DNA of 64,000 nt from Effrenium voratum. Taxonomy: Eukaryota; Sar; Dinophyceae; Suessiales; Symbiodiniaceae. Below, in pieces: positions 12,801 to 26,775 of this stretch. The notes beneath the pieces are model-generated. The model was not told where the DNA came from. It worked only from the letters and a program-made list of their open reading frames with translations, and did not search any database. The position numbers were made by a program, and so were the translations under genes. The stretch spans positions 1,497,497 to 1,561,496 of the forward strand of contig CAUJNA010002112.1 in NCBI GenBank assembly GCA_963377175.1, written 5' to 3'. Every line of letters starts with the position of its first letter. Within the stretch, counting starts at the first letter, position 1.

Positions 12801-14499
12801 TCCCTTCTTTATTAGAAGTTAGAACCCCTGAAGCTTTCAGCTATCTGGGGAAAAATGTCATGCTGCCATGAAGAAAGTCTGCGAGTGCCGCTTGCTGAAG
12901 GAAGACCCGCAGGCTGCATGTGTTGAGTCCTCTGAATCAGGGTCCTTTGAATCAGTTGGTAGTTTGGTGACTGTGCCGAAATTCCCAAGGAAGCTCCACA
13001 GTTCACCGCCTGCGGCCCTCCAGGCGTGGAGGCTTGCCTCAAAGGCCGAAGCAACCCGGACATCCCAAACCACATTGACTTTTATCGAGCATCACGTGAG
13101 AAGCGGCAAATGAGCAAAGCCTAGTGGTGAAAGTGGCCGGAGACTGTGAGAGTCGCCCCCAAGATCTGTACTGCTACACACTGCTTGTGCACCAGCTTGT
13201 GGGTCTTCCAAGTGCCCACTGTCCGAGCAAGTGCTCTGCTTGCCCACGCCACGCAATGTGAGCCGTCAAGGCGGGGCCAGAAAGTGCAGAGGCTCTTAAG
13301 AAAGTGTCGCTTGTAGCGGCTGGTTTGGGCGCCCCGGCAGCACGGAGATGTGGACCGAGCCTCTCGAAGGCACAAGCGACGGAGGGAAACGAAGGAAGCA
13401 CAAGGGATCCTCATGGATGTGCGGGGCGGGCACCTCACAGCTAGCCTTCTTAAACCTCAGTAGCGTATTTGGCTAGATGCAGCTTAGCCGGTGAGTATTT
13501 TGGAAGAGCTGTCTGCCTTGGCGCTCATTTGCACACCAGCAGTCCCCGAAGAATAACCTACGGAATCTCGCACCCTAGAGCAAGACATCATGACCTAAGA
13601 CCTTGGAGTTGAACATGCAAGGGGAAGACTCAATAATTCAAGTGGCAGCAATGCGGTAAGATCAATTTCAAAGAGTGTCAGGTCACTGGCAGTGGCAGCT
13701 GATCTTCATGGCACTTCCAGTTTCAGAGTTCCAATTGGATGAAAAATAAACCTGGACTGGGATTTGTAAGGGAATGCTGCTCTGAAATACCATTAATACG
13801 GCGCAAGAAAGGTACTAGTTAGAAAGCTGGGACTGATGAACAAAATCTAAAGCACGGTTCGCATGCACAATCCCTCCAATGCGCCTCCAGACCAGACCCC
13901 AAAGGAGAAATATGGCAGTCACAACCGTAGGAGTCTGAGGCAATCCTACTGAGTTACTGGCTGCATGTCTGAGGCAAAAGCGATTCAGCAATTCCCCTGG
14001 GCCTTGCCTCCGGCCTTTTGCCGGATGTCGTTGATGGTGGAGCCGCCAGGGCCTCGGATGGCTCAAGAATCCAGCGTTGGCTCTGCGCAAGAACGGACAA
14101 AATGCGTCTACAACAGAACCATGTGTGGCGCCGCGGACTCCAAACACCGGTCCAAGTTGCCTGTTGCAATGTAAAAAGAAGATGTTTCAGTTTCACAGTC
14201 TCTGACAGTTTTCGAATCAATTGAATTTAGAGGTGCTTAAAAAAACAAGTTTTTGGTTTACCATGTCAAAATATTGACAAATCTTAATGCAACATTATAT
14301 GGTAAAATTCGCCTCGGCCCCAAAGGGGCCAAGGGCGCTCAGATCTCTTCTCCAAAGAGAATCTTCGCTTTTCCCCTCCCCCAACTTTCTCCCCGCGCTT
14401 TTCGCAATTGTCAGCACATTTTCGACAAAAATGGACCCATGGAGCTGGACGCCGACGAGCCCCGAAAATTTCAAGGCCCGCCGGACAGGATTTTGGGCC
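12801..14499. other. Unique sequence, no gene recognised
   Basis: Short frames only. A minus-strand stretch at 12812-13075 and another at 13815-14220 show no recognisable domain. Confidence 0.35.
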
Positions 14500-15610
14500 A
14501 GCCGACATGGCCAGGCCTGTCTGACGTGTCTGAGACTGGGCTCAGGCCCAGCAACCCGCCTGCTGGCCAGGCCTGTCAACCCAGCCTAAGCTTGTCTGAA
14601 ACAAGCCCAGCCCAACCAGCAACCCGCCCAAGCACGGCCCCAGCCTGCCCAGCCCAGGCCGCGCATCTCAGGGCATGCCAGCCACTGGGCCGGCCCCCAG
14701 CTCCCAGCCCACCAGCAGGCTCAGCCCAGCGTGCCGAGGTCAGGTTTGTCTAACGTGTCTGAGACTGGCCTCAGGCCAACGACCAGTCTCACGTGTCTGA
14801 GACTGGTCTCAAGCTATGAAGCCTGTCTGACGTGCCCCAGCCCCGCCCCTCAGTCCGGTTGCCCAAGCAGCTCCTTGACCTCCTGCTCGCGTCTGGCCCG
14901 AACTCATCCAGCAGGCCCAGCCCCTTCGGCGCAGTCTGCCAAAGTATGCCAGCCTGAGACTAGCCTCAGGCCCAGTCCCTCAGCCCGCCTGCTGGCGTGT
15001 CTTACGTGTCTGCAACTGGCCTCAGGCCCAGCCCGGCACCCAGCCTCAGGCCCAAGTGTGTATGAAACAGGCCTTGCCCAAGCACAGCTCAGCCCAGCCC
15101 GCCCAGCCGAAGTTCCAGGCGCAACCAACAGCGTAGTCCGGCTGCCCAGCAGCCAGCAACCCACCCATGGCTTCGCAGCGTCGTGGCTGAGACTAGCTTC
15201 AGGCCCAGCCCAACCAACAACCCGCCTAAGCAAACCCCACCCAAGCCCACCCTGTTTGAGACTTGCAGGCCTCAGCCTATCTAGCGCCGAGGCTGGGCCT
15301 CACCAGCCTGGGCTCAACTAGCGTCTAGCCCAGCCCAGTCCGCCTGCTGGCCAGGCCTGTCTGACGTGTCTGAAACTGGCCTCAGGCCCAGCCCAGCCAT
15401 ATCCCAGCCCCCTCAGTGCGGCTGCCCAGCCCGCCGTAAACTAGCTTCAGGCCCAGCTCAACCAACAACCCACGCAAGCAAGGTCCAGCCAAGCTGCCCG
15501 AGACTAGCTTCAGGCCCAGCGCAGGCTTATCTGATGTGTCTGAGACTAGCCTGTGGCCCAGCCCAACCAGGCGACGCCGGCTGTTCCTGACCCTTCCCTC
15601 AAACTAGGCT
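14500..15610. repeat. GC-rich minisatellite (TGTCTGAGACTGGCCTCAGGC units)
   Basis: Repeated blocks of GACGTGTCTGAGACTGGCCT followed by CAGGCCCAGCC, with variable spacing and many partial copies. The 196-codon plus-strand frame is a Pro/Ala/Ser-rich repeat product. Confidence 0.88.
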
Positions 15611-18600
15611 GGGCCGAGGCGGGCAACGAGACGCGTTTACAATTAGCTCGAATAATTCGAGAGATGATGTTATGATAGATTGAGGGGCTGAGATTTGCCA
15701 ACTAGGTAGGTTGCAACTGAAAATATTAGCAGGGAAGGTTCCCGAAACACCCCGCAAAGCTCCCAAAAGGTATTTTCGGATCAATAGCCCTGCCGCACAC
15801 TCGCATACACGCACACTGGACATTAAGAAATTTGCACCTGCCGAATGGGGAGTGTCAAAAAAGCGGGACCAAGCAGCTTGTGTGGTTCTCCCAGTTTTTT
15901 AGGCAAACTCTGTAGTATCCCAATAACAAATGCCATCACTGCTCGATCAAAGCTCTGCGCACAATAAATGCAAACAGCAACAAAAATGATCGCCCGGCAC
16001 TCTGACTTCGCAACCAATCAAGGGAAACATCGCTTAATGACAATCGACCAATCTGGTGCAACTCGACTTGGTGCCAGGCCAATCAAGCCCCCCACCAGGT
16101 CATGCGGGATGGAAATCTCCCGTGGCCTTCGGCCGAATGCTAAGGTATCCCACACCGACCCAACCCAGGTACGCTTGCTCCGAAGTGAGGAACTGCGGCT
16201 GTCAATTTGGAAATGCTCCCAATCATCCTCGGCGGAACGCGAATTCAGGCTTGACTGGCGGGGTCGCCGACGCACAAATCTCGATCCAGTACAGAACACA
16301 AACAGGAAAAGCCTGAAATTGGCATGCAAACGTACAACATGACTCGCAGTTGCCCAATGAATTGCAACAATGGCTTCTCGCAACAGCAAGTTGAGCAGGC
16401 GGCTGACTGAAATGGCAAAGCGTCCTGGGTTGGCAGAGCAGGCCAGGCTTTCCAAGTCGGGCGAAAGCAGGCGAGCTGGCTTCCCTGAATCTCCTTGTTA
16501 CTTACATTTTACCGCATGGCTCGTTCTGGCAAAAAAGGTAAGCCCTCGACCGTGTCCTGCTGCATTTCCTTCCAGCCCGCCTTTGGTCGCTTAGGACAAG
16601 ACCATAACCCAGGTTGGCATTCCAATGACGGAACTCTGGCGGGCAAAAAGTCACCTGCCAACAACTTGCGGGGCACATGCTGTAAAGCAGTCTTCCGCAG
16701 ACATTCCTGCCTCAGTCAACAGCTATATCCCTCCTTAACATGAGCAGAATACTGCTACTTGTAGAAACACCTTGTGGAATCATTAAACGTGCACACGAGT
16801 TCACTCCCTTCATCTTTTTAGAGTGGGAGACCGCCTGCTTGTGTGACACGGACCCCGCCCGACCCTCCTTCCCCCCATCATGGCCTGCCGGGGGCGCCCG
16901 GCAGTGTCTTCTGGGCAGCACAAATCAGTTCACCGACCAATCACACGTTTCATCTGAGAAACTAGTGAAATCATCCACCTGTAGGCTCTTCGTGTAATAC
17001 AGACTCTCCATTTGCTTTGATAAACAATCCCCGAATGTGGTGAGGTCGCTATAGCCCACTTAGGTTCAAGTGCCCCTCCTGCTTCGTTTTGGTCGGGGGA
17101 CAAGGAATACCAATATCCATGTCCCTATGACTTCCCACTTGGCTGAAGGAGGCAAAATAACGAGCGGCTTTGAGTAGCGACTGTCAAACGCTCCTCGGTA
17201 TGTTCAATCATCTTATGTAGAGACGGGATTGGTCAACAAATCTGAAACCCATATGATTCCCAAATTGCTGAATGATGTGGGTGAAACATGCTATGATAAC
17301 CTGAAATTGTTTGGATCCGAAAAGCAATCACAACATTGGCAGGGGTGATGCTTTCCTATAGAAAAGTCGCCTGGCGACACTGCATATGGGTATTAAATCC
17401 GCAAAATTCCTACAATTGTCACTTGCGGGGCCGCTTTGGAATCAACGCGCGGGGCATCTTACATTGCAATCCAACACTATGCTATCGCTCAAAATATTGA
17501 AACACCGGTTTCGCCCAACATGTCTTGCATACTCATATTCAAACGTCCTGTTCAATTTTGCGGCCTGGGCTGTTGCCTGCAACCCACAAATAACAGCATG
17601 GACCTACAAGTTTCATCTTGATAGAGAAACCAGTTGAAAAAGGGCCCAAAGTCTCGCTGGTTGTCACAAAAATTAAAGTGGCTGCCTACTCCTGAAAGGA
17701 CTCTCCCCACCAAATGTTTGAGTCAAAGAGTGCCTGGGACCTGACCCTTGGAGTCTGGGAGCTTGCCCCTGGATTGGCTCATGCTAAGCTTGGGAGAAGC
17801 ACTTCGCAGTCTAATCAGGCGATGGACCCACAGACCTCAGGAATTGCTGACTCTCGGCGCCGCACGGCTGGGTTCAGGGTTGTCGGGTTGGCTCCCTTGG
17901 CCGTCAAGGCATCCTGCACGGGGCAATCCGAATCTATGGAATGGGCACTTCGATGGCCAAAGTTCGAAGTGTTCCGCATGCAGAAGGCAATGAAGGCATC
18001 GAAGGTGTGTGAAGAGCTCCAGTTGTCAACGTTTGCATGAGCACGTTGAACATGGCAAATCAGACTAAAAGAACTCTCGCTTTTGCTCCTCTGAATTGTC
18101 AAGCAAAACATAACACTGCTAGACATGGCCCTGAGCTGAAAGTTTTCTTAATGGCTGAAAAGGGTTGCAGCTGTGACTATGCTGCCTGTGTCCGTGATAT
18201 GTGGCTATTGTTTCTCGGGAATCTGGATTCCTCAAAAAGGACTAAGCGCGTTTGGCATCTCAGTCCCAGTTTTCACTCGGCACAACGGGTTCATTGTTCC
18301 CTCATTTGGTAACTTTACATATACACAAAGTCCCCAACTCTGAACTGTCTTGCAGGTTCGAAAAGGTCTCTTTACACGTTGATGCCTGAAAGGTGGTAGG
18401 CCTCTTCCGATCCACCTCAAGCTTTTCCTCAGGCCATCCCACCAAGGGGAGGTCAGCAGAATATGCAACCTGGTTCCTTCTTCTCTCCCTTTGCAAGCAA
18501 TGTTACGCGGGCCGGATGGAGAGTTATTTGATACATGTGCGTTTGTCCACCGCAATTGGGATGATGTCCCACCGAGGAAAAAGAAACCACCTCACAGTAC

Positions 18601-21440
18601 TACGCAAGCAGTCGGCAAAACCCCAATGGGCATGAACTGTGATGGTTTCTGAAAGTCCATTGGGTCGTTTACAAGTTGTCAAAGAATAATGAAACACAAA
18701 ATGCATTTGGGCAGCTGCAGCTCGCCAGTCGCAACGTGTCAGTACAATGTGAAAAGCTCTCACACGATCCCAAATCCCCGCTATCCTCTTTGTGTGACTT
18801 GTTTGCACTCGCATGCTGAATCCCGAAGCCACACAAAACACATGTCCAATGCGATGTCCGCTTCATGCAACACAGTAAATCCATTGGTCCAGAAGCACAA
18901 TCCATCTGCGCCCTGCGGGTGCCTGAATCATCTGCTCCGTCTTCGCCAGGTCGCCAATGATGGTAACCTCAAGCCAACTCCAAACTCTTTGGCCTTCTCC
19001 CCCGAAAACACAGCTGCCCGTTTAAACAAGGGCGAGTTGCACACTCACGCATGGCTGCGTCGCGCAACTAAACCGTTCAAGTGGCCCAAGTAGCTGGCTT
19101 TGCCCAGGACAAACGAACACTGGTGCACCTCCTCCAGCAGTCAAGCGGATCGTCCAAAGTAGAAAGCGAGGCCGAATAGAAGAAACCAGTAGCAATGGTA
19201 AGGCCTTTACGGGGGGTGTCCTTTCCATTCTGTTCCAAGAAGTTGGAGCATGGGCAATACAACGCTGGGGAACTCATCCAGACACTGGCAACACGTTGTT
19301 GCCGAAAAGACTGCCACCATGAGTCTAGGTCGCTGTCTGGGGCACCCCAGCCGTGCCAACAGGTTCTGACGGCTGGTGGTCAATTTTCACCTGGCGATCC
19401 CCCAAATGTTTACCTGGCGATCCTTTGGATTTGCCCCAACAGAACAAATACGTCGAGCCAACATTTTTTAGGAGCGACAGCTTCCTCTGTTGCTGCACGT
19501 GTAAGAGCCAGTTTTGCAAAAGGGACCTCGTCCCCCTTGAAGGAATGAGGAGCTTGATTGAGCCTCTCCTCTTAGCAGAAAAGCTCCCAAGCGGCAACCA
19601 CAGAGACACAACATGCGCCTGAAGGTGCGCAAAAAGGCCGTCAAAGAGGTGGTCGCAATGGAAGCTGATACACTACACGCAAGAACCCTGATGAGTCATT
19701 CCTTCGCGGCTTACTCCAATACAAACTGGAAAGTGTATGTGCAGGGCATTTGCCGAGCGACCGAAAACAAATGATCAGACTATCCCGAGCATCCCTGAGC
19801 AACCCAAAACTCAAGCTTAATCAATGATCTGTAGTCTCCGAAGGCAGTGCAAGCCGTGAGTGAACATTGTGCAGCTTCCGGCCTTCACAAACTTCCGTAA
19901 CTCTGTGTCTGCCTCTTACCCAAGCCAGGCCCTAAGGTAGAGAAGCTACCATGGTTGCGGCCACCTGCTAGGTCTCAGCTCAGCTGATTCTCGTACACCA
20001 ACAAGGTGATAAGGACCTTTTTTGGGCAACCATGGGTGAAAGACCAACGCAGAACTCGTGTGACGGTTGCCCGGCATCGTACCAAAGAGTCAAGTACATT
20101 CCCTCTTACCCCAAGTAACTTGCTCCTTGGAGCAAGCACACCCAAAAATTCAACATCAAAAGGCTTAAATGGAGAGGGACCGACATCAAAGCCGCCATAG
20201 CCTGGTGTGTTGGTTTTGTCGGTGGCTAGTTGCAGAATTGATGTGTAACTAGGCAAATGCCACAGCATAAAGTGCATCAAGCGGAACCATGTCAGTGGCG
20301 GGTTGAAAGCACACCATGCTACGTTGCAGCGCCTCAGAAATTGAACAAAGATATGGTGATTTTGCTGGAGTCTTAAATTTGAAGAACCTCCCTTTTGAAA
20401 CCTACTCTCCGAACAACATAGTTGTCGTCCTCAAGGTTTACATGGACCTCCTGACTTCCTGTATTTCCCATGAACCCGCAAAGTATGACCCTTTCCAAAA
20501 CAGCAAGTTTGATCCCATCTGTTCTCGCACCCCGAAGACGCTTCGTGCCTCGGAGCCACTGTTGCGGCGGATCTCCTGAATCGCGTGCTCACCCACCAGC
20601 ACCGTGCGCTTTGCATCACAGGCCATCCCTACAACCGGCCTGTAGCTATTGAGGTTTGAAGGTTGGCGGGTGATCATTCTGCCCGTCCAAGTCACAGCCT
20701 AAAGGTGTAAGTGCGGAAGACATCCTTTGTTTCATGCATACACCATCTGTCAACAGCAACAAGTCTACTCTGTCGAGGTCTAGTCTTTCCATCGTATATG
20801 AGGACGGCGAAGGAAAAGAATAAGTGGCCAAATGGCAATGTTAATCCAATCTAGACCCCAACACTGACGGGTCAGTACAATCGTGCAATGCAGATCCTGT
20901 GAGATGCAACTATCACGCACGCAAGATCTGCAAACATTGCAACGCAACACTTTGAAGGGGGACCACAAAAGAAAGGCCTCTTGCAAGAAAAGGAATCAAA
21001 CCAATGGTGCTCCGCAGTGCACACTGATTCTAAGTGTTGTCTAGTTCTACGAAACTATGTTACAAACTGCCCTGCATGTAGTGATCACTCCTTACCCTAT
21101 CAGGGCAATAAAATAGAACTAGGGGAATGAAAGTACTGCATTTGTGTTATTTTTTGGGTTGAGAAGCATGCTCTTGCTTCCAGAAAAAAATTACACCAGC
21201 AGAGACCCCAAACAGTTGAGGGCTGACGGGCGAGCACAAACATGCCAACAGCTTGTGGCTTTCTGCGCTTCAACACGGATGAATCAAAATGATGCAGTCG
21301 TGAACCTGGCGCGCGTTGCGTTGCTGCACGTGTGTTGCTGGCATGCTTCGCGCTTCAGCACCGCGCCAGAACTGAGGTTGGGCAAGCGCGCGCGATGGCG
21401 GGCGAGCGCGCGCGCGTGAACGCAAGTGTGGCCGCGCAAG
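15611..21440. other. Unique sequence, no gene recognised
   Basis: 5.8 kb without a protein family, RNA gene or repeat I can name. Several frames of about 100-135 codons occur on both strands (for example 17714-18040, 18689-19093), none with a convincing motif. A gene with small exons could be missed here. Confidence 0.3.
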
Positions 21441-24400
21441 CACGCAGTCACATGGGCAGTTCAAACACACATGTCCAATTCAGACACACATGTGTGTACA
21501 CGTGGAACACACATACGTATACGACTGAAACAGTATACATTCACCTGCGGCACACGCATAAATGTGTTGAGCTGGAAAACAAACATGTGCTTCTTGGAAA
21601 GCACACACACACATGTGCAAACGTGGAACGCACATATGTGTTCACTTACGACACGCTAATGCGTTCACGTGGAACACACATGTGTGTTCACTTGGAACAC
21701 AATGAAACGCGTGTCCAATTCAGACACACATGTGTGTACACGTGGAACACACATGCGTTCACCTGGAACACAAAGACGCGCAATTAAAGCACACATGTGT
21801 GTACGCGTGGGACACACATATGTATACCACTGGAACACAAACATGTGTCCACCTGGAACACCGCGTGTGCGATTAAAGCACACATGTGTGTACATGTGGA
21901 ACACACATATGCGCACACGTGAGCAAACATAAATGCTCACCTAAATCGCACACACATGCGCGCACCTCGAAAACAATCATGCGTTTTCTGGAGCGCATAC
22001 ATGTGCACACCTGGAGAGCAAATATGTCGTCAGATGCCAAAAAAAGTTCATCTAGCACATACTAATGTGTTCACGTGAAACACACATCTGTTCACCTGGA
22101 ACACAAACACGTGTCCAATTGGAACACACATGTGCGTACACGTGGAACACACATATGTGCACACGTGAACACGCATATGTGCACACGTGAACACTCACAT
22201 ATATGTGCACCCGGAACACACACCCGTGTGCTCATCTGATAACAACCATGTGTTCTCCTGGAACACAAACACGTGTCCAATTGGAACACGCATGTGTGTA
22301 CACGTGAACACACATATGTGTACACGTGGGAGACGCAAATGCGCACACGTGAGCACACACACACATGTGCACACGTGGAACACACACATGTGTACTGCAC
22401 ATGTGAACACACACATTTATGCGCGCGCGGAAAACACAGACACACACGAGTGTTCATCTGATAACAAACACGTGGTCTCCTGGAACACAACCGTGTGTCT
22501 AATTGGAACACAACCGTGTGTACACGTGAACACACATATGTGTACACGTGAACACACACACATATTATATATATATATATGCGCACCCGGAACACACACA
22601 CACACGTGCGTTCATCTGAAAACAAACATGTATTCACCTGAAACACAAACACGTGTCCAATTGGAACAAACATGTGTGGACACATGAACTCACAAATGTG
22701 TACATGTGGAACACACATATGTGTGCAAATGAACACACATACATGCGCACGCGGAGCAGACACACACACACACACGCGTTCATCTGATAACAAACATGTG
22801 TCCTCCTGGAACACAAACACGTGTCCAGTTGGAACGCACATGTGTGCACACGCGAACACACAATGTGTGCCGTGAACACACATACAAAAAAGTGCACGCG
22901 GAGCAGACACACACGCACGTGTTCATCTGATAACAAACATGTGTTCTCCTGGAACACAACCGTGTGTCTAATTGGAACACAGACGTGTGTACACGTGAAC
23001 ACACATATGTGTACACGTGAACACACACATATATACGCGCACCCGGAACACACACACACACGAGTGTTCATCTGAAAACAAACATGTGTTCACCTGGAAC
23101 ACAAACACGTGTCCATTGGAACACACATGTGTGTACACGTGAACACACATATGTGTACACGTGGGAGACGCAAATGCGCACACGTGAACACACACATGTG
23201 CACACGTGCAACACACACATGTGTACTGCACATGTGAACACACACATTTATGCGCGCGCGGAAAACACAGACACACACGAGTGTTCATCTGATAACAAAC
23301 ACGTGTTCTCCTGGAACACAACCGTGTGTCTAATTGGAACACAGACGTGTGTACACGTGAACACACATATGTGTACACGTGAACACAGCACACGTGGAAC
23401 ACACACATGTGTACTGCACATGTGAACACACACATTTATGCGCGCGCGGAAAACACAGACACACACGAGTGTTCATCTGATAACAAACACGTGTTCTCCT
23501 GGAACACAACCGTGTGTCTAATTGGAACACAGACGTGTGTACACGTGAACACACATATGTGTACACGTGAACACACACACATATATATGCGCACCCGGAA
23601 CACACACACACACGTGCGTTCATCTGAAAACAAACATGTATTCACCTGAAACACAAACACGTGTCCAATTGGAACACACATGTGTGGACACGTGAACACA
23701 CAAATGTGTGCACGTGGAACACACATATGTGTGCAAATGAACACACACACATGCGCATGCGGAGCAGACACACACACACACGTGTTCATCTGATAACAAA
23801 CATGTGTCCTCCTGGAACACAAACACGTGTCCAGTTGGAACGCACATGTGCGCACGCGTGAACACACAATGTGTGCACGTGAACACACATACAAAAAAAG
23901 TGCACGCGGAGCAGACACACACGCACGTGTTCATCTGATAACAAACATGTGTTCTCCTGGAACACATACACGTGTCTGATAAGAACACACATGTGTGTAC
24001 ACGTGAACACACATATGTGTACACGTGCAACACGCATATGTGCGCACGTGAACGCACATATGTGTACATGTGGAACACACATATGTGCACACGCGAACAC
24101 ACACACACATACATATATATATATATGCGCGCCCGGAACACGCACACACACACATGCGTACACCTGGAACACATATGTGTGTATGTCTGGAAAGCACATT
24201 TCTGTTCACCTGCAACACACATATGTGTTCACCTGGAACCCATATATGCGCTCACTTGGAACAGGCATTTGTGTTCACGTGCGACACTGGTGCAGACCTG
24301 GATCACACAAGCATGTTTAACCAGAACAAACTTCTGTGTTGACTTGTAACACACATATGTGTACACATGGAACACACGTGTGTGCACATGTGGAGAAACA

Positions 24401-24480
24401 TGTGCAACACAAATGTGCAACACACATGCGTTCACCTGGACAACAAAAATGTGTTCACATGGAATTTACATTTCCTGCAC
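21441..24480. repeat. CA-rich self-complementary tandem array with higher-order repeats
   Basis: Units of roughly 20-30 bp such as TGGAACACACATGTGTGTAC and ACACATATGTGTACACGTGA are repeated across 3 kb. Many contain perfect palindromes (ACACATGTGT, CACATATGTG, TACACGTGTA-like). A CATCTGATAACAAACA block recurs at about 22234, 22456, 22780, 22927, 23288, 23474, 23790 and 23933, marking higher-order units of several hundred bp; the section near 23090-23300 is nearly repeated at 23400-23500. Cys/Thr/His-rich frames up to 272 codons occur on both strands because the units are self-complementary. Confidence 0.95.
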
Positions 24481-25597
24481 GCCTGGGCGACACATAAATC
24501 AAGTTCCCGAAGCCGGCTGTGAGGCGCTATTCCATGGGGCTCTGCCTTGAACAACGCTTGTGTTTTATATGCGTGTTCCAAGTAGGAAAATAGTGTTCGT
24601 GTACGATCAATCTAGCTTTTTTGCAACACATTGCTAGCGCGCGAGCCTGCTGCTGCTGCTGCTGCTACTACTGCTAGTACTATCAGTATCGGATGCGTCT
24701 CCAGCAGTTACAGGCTTCAGCTTAGCAAAAGCTTTCCGGCGCATTGCGCTTCTTTCTCGCTTAGCTGCACAGTGTCTTTCGTATCGATTGCTAAAGTGCT
24801 TTGATCGTATTGTGGCAACTCTTCGTATCGATTCAGTAAAGCATTTGCTTTCGCAGGGAAATACGCAACCCAATTCTTCCGTATGCTCGGTACAAGGCAT
24901 CCCTGCCGTCTTGCCTCAGCCGTTGTTTCTCCCCTTTGTCCAGCAAATCGCACTCCATGATAATTGCATGCGAGGAGAGCGGAAGCAAATTTGGATTGAA
25001 GCGTAACTGGGAACCGGTCACAGCTGACCACTGCGCTAGCGCCTTGCTAGCGCGCGGCTAGCGCGGGTTCGCCGTATTTTTTGGAGTCACGGCGACCATC
25101 TGTGTGGATTTGACAAATTAAGGCCACGTAAGATGAAGGTAAACGTGCGGGCTGGCTTCAAGTACTAAGTAAGAACTGCAACATTACACCCTTGAAAGCC
25201 ACGCAAAGCCCATCGCGGCAACCCACGCGCCAACTCTTGGAAACCAAGATCACCGAAGACCCTAGCGCAAACCAAGCGCCATCCTAGCGCCTCCAGTGGG
25301 GAGCGGGCAATCCATTGGTATTTGCAGGACTCCGCTTTGTGTGAATGAAAAACGGGTCGAGATTTAATTTGGGATTTTTTGTTTTATTTTGGGATTTTTT
25401 GTTTTCCGTCCTGGCTACTAAAATGCTTTAATTTACAGCATTTTCTCGCGAAATGTACGTATTTTACGCTAGTCCGTCAACATCATCAGCATCGTTTTCA
25501 ACATCCCCCGCATGTCCAGCCAACATCCCCAGCATCACCAGCAAATTGGCTTCCCGCATCTCATGGTAAAAGTGAGGACTCAAATACGGGCAAACTA
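24481..25597. other. Unique sequence, no gene recognised
   Basis: A CTG microsatellite lies at 24650-24672, and TTGCTAGCGCGCG-type words recur at about 24630 and 25045. Minus-strand frames at 24634-25031 include a poly-Ser tail produced by the microsatellite. No family recognised. Confidence 0.35.
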
Positions 25598-25800
25598 ATC
25601 CTAAAACGTGGCGGCAGCCCCCCCCATGATGATCGAAAAAGTGATGATTCAATCAGGGGCAAAAAGTCTAAAAAATAGCGGGGGGGTTGGGGGGGGCGGC
25701 AGCCCCCCCCATGATGATCGAAAAATTAGGGGCAAAGAATCTAAAAAGTAGCTGTCGCATGATGATCGAAAAAGTGATGATTCAAATAGGCGTGCATTTT
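25598..25800. repeat. Short tandem repeat with C/G runs and ATGATGATCGAAAAA
   Basis: Three degenerate units sharing GGCGGCAGCCCCCCCCATGA, then ATGATCGAAAAAGTGATGAT, then GGGGCAAAAAGTCTAAAAA. Confidence 0.8.
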
Positions 25801-25879
25801 AATCGAAAGGGGGGTGGCGGGGGCCCAGAGAGGAACTGGCGATGCTGAGGATGCAGGAAGCCAACTGGAAAAGCATCAG

Positions 25880-26100
25880 GATGCGAAAAGCCAAAGCCAG
25901 AAAGCCAAAAAGCCAAAAAGCCAAAAAGCCAAAAAGCCAAAAAGCCAAAAAGCCACCTGCCGCAGCGGAACTGGCAATGCAGAGGATGCGAAAAGAGAGG
26001 AACTGTGAATGCAGATGATGCGAAATGAAAAGCCACGAAAGCCACAAAAACCCACGTAAAAGCCACAAAAGCCAAAAAGCCGAAAAGCCACCGACCCTGA
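25880..26100. repeat. AGCCAAAA microsatellite-like tract
   Basis: Runs of AAAAAGCC (period 8) at about 25893-25955, with degenerate copies continuing to about 26090. It produces Lys/Ser/Gln-rich (plus) or Phe/Leu/Trp-rich (minus) frames that are not genes. Confidence 0.85.
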
Positions 26101-26239
26101 AAAACAAAAATAATTCCTAAAAAAACGAAAAAATTCCTAAAAAAATGGCCCTCCATTTAAAACTGCACAAAGTGACTGCGACGGTGGCCTCTGTAGACTA
26201 AACCCCCTTACTAGGAATTTTGACCGGATCGCATGTGTT

Positions 26240-26535
26240 TTATCAGAACAATCGCATGCTTTCACCTGGAACACAAACATGTGCTGACGTGGAACATGCA
26301 CGGTCTCTGTAACTAAAACTGACTATGGCAACTCAACACACACATGTGGTCAGTGCGTGTTCACTTGGAACGCGCCGATGTGGTCAGCTGGAACACACCA
26401 AGAACACACAATCATTTACTTGAAGCACTCGTACGTGCATCCGCAGCATGCTGCCTGTGGCTTGATCAAGCGCACGCGCGCGCTCAAACACACGTTTCTG
26501 AGCCTCAAACACACATGCGTGCCCGCGGAATACAC
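26240..26535. repeat. Detached block of the CA-rich array family
   Basis: Words such as TTCACCTGGAACACAAACAT and ACACACATGTGGTCAGTG match the 21.4-24.5 kb array, separated from it by about 1.7 kb of other sequence. Confidence 0.75.
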
Positions 26536-26775
26536 CGCGAATGACCAGGGAGCCGTGCCAGGCATCCAGGCTGGGGGACAACAAGAAGGAGACAAAGGGA
26601 GACAAATGAACCCGTCCGCCCGGAGAGCCGTGCCAGACATCCAAGCTGGGAGACAAACGAATCCGTCCACCCAGAGAGCCGTGACAGGCATCCAGGCTGG
26701 GAGACAACCGGGGCCAAATAAAGGGAGACAAAGGGAGACAAATGAATCTGTCAGGCAAATGAAGGGAGAGGAACC

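Noticed and set aside
14253..15321. Plus-strand Pro/Ala/Ser-rich frames as a cell-wall type protein
   Set aside because: They coincide with the GC-rich minisatellite and change frame with unit length.
22092..22910. 272-codon minus-strand frame and many Cys/His/Thr-rich frames in the CA array
   Set aside because: Both strands and several frames are equally open because the units are self-complementary repeats; the product is a repeat translation.
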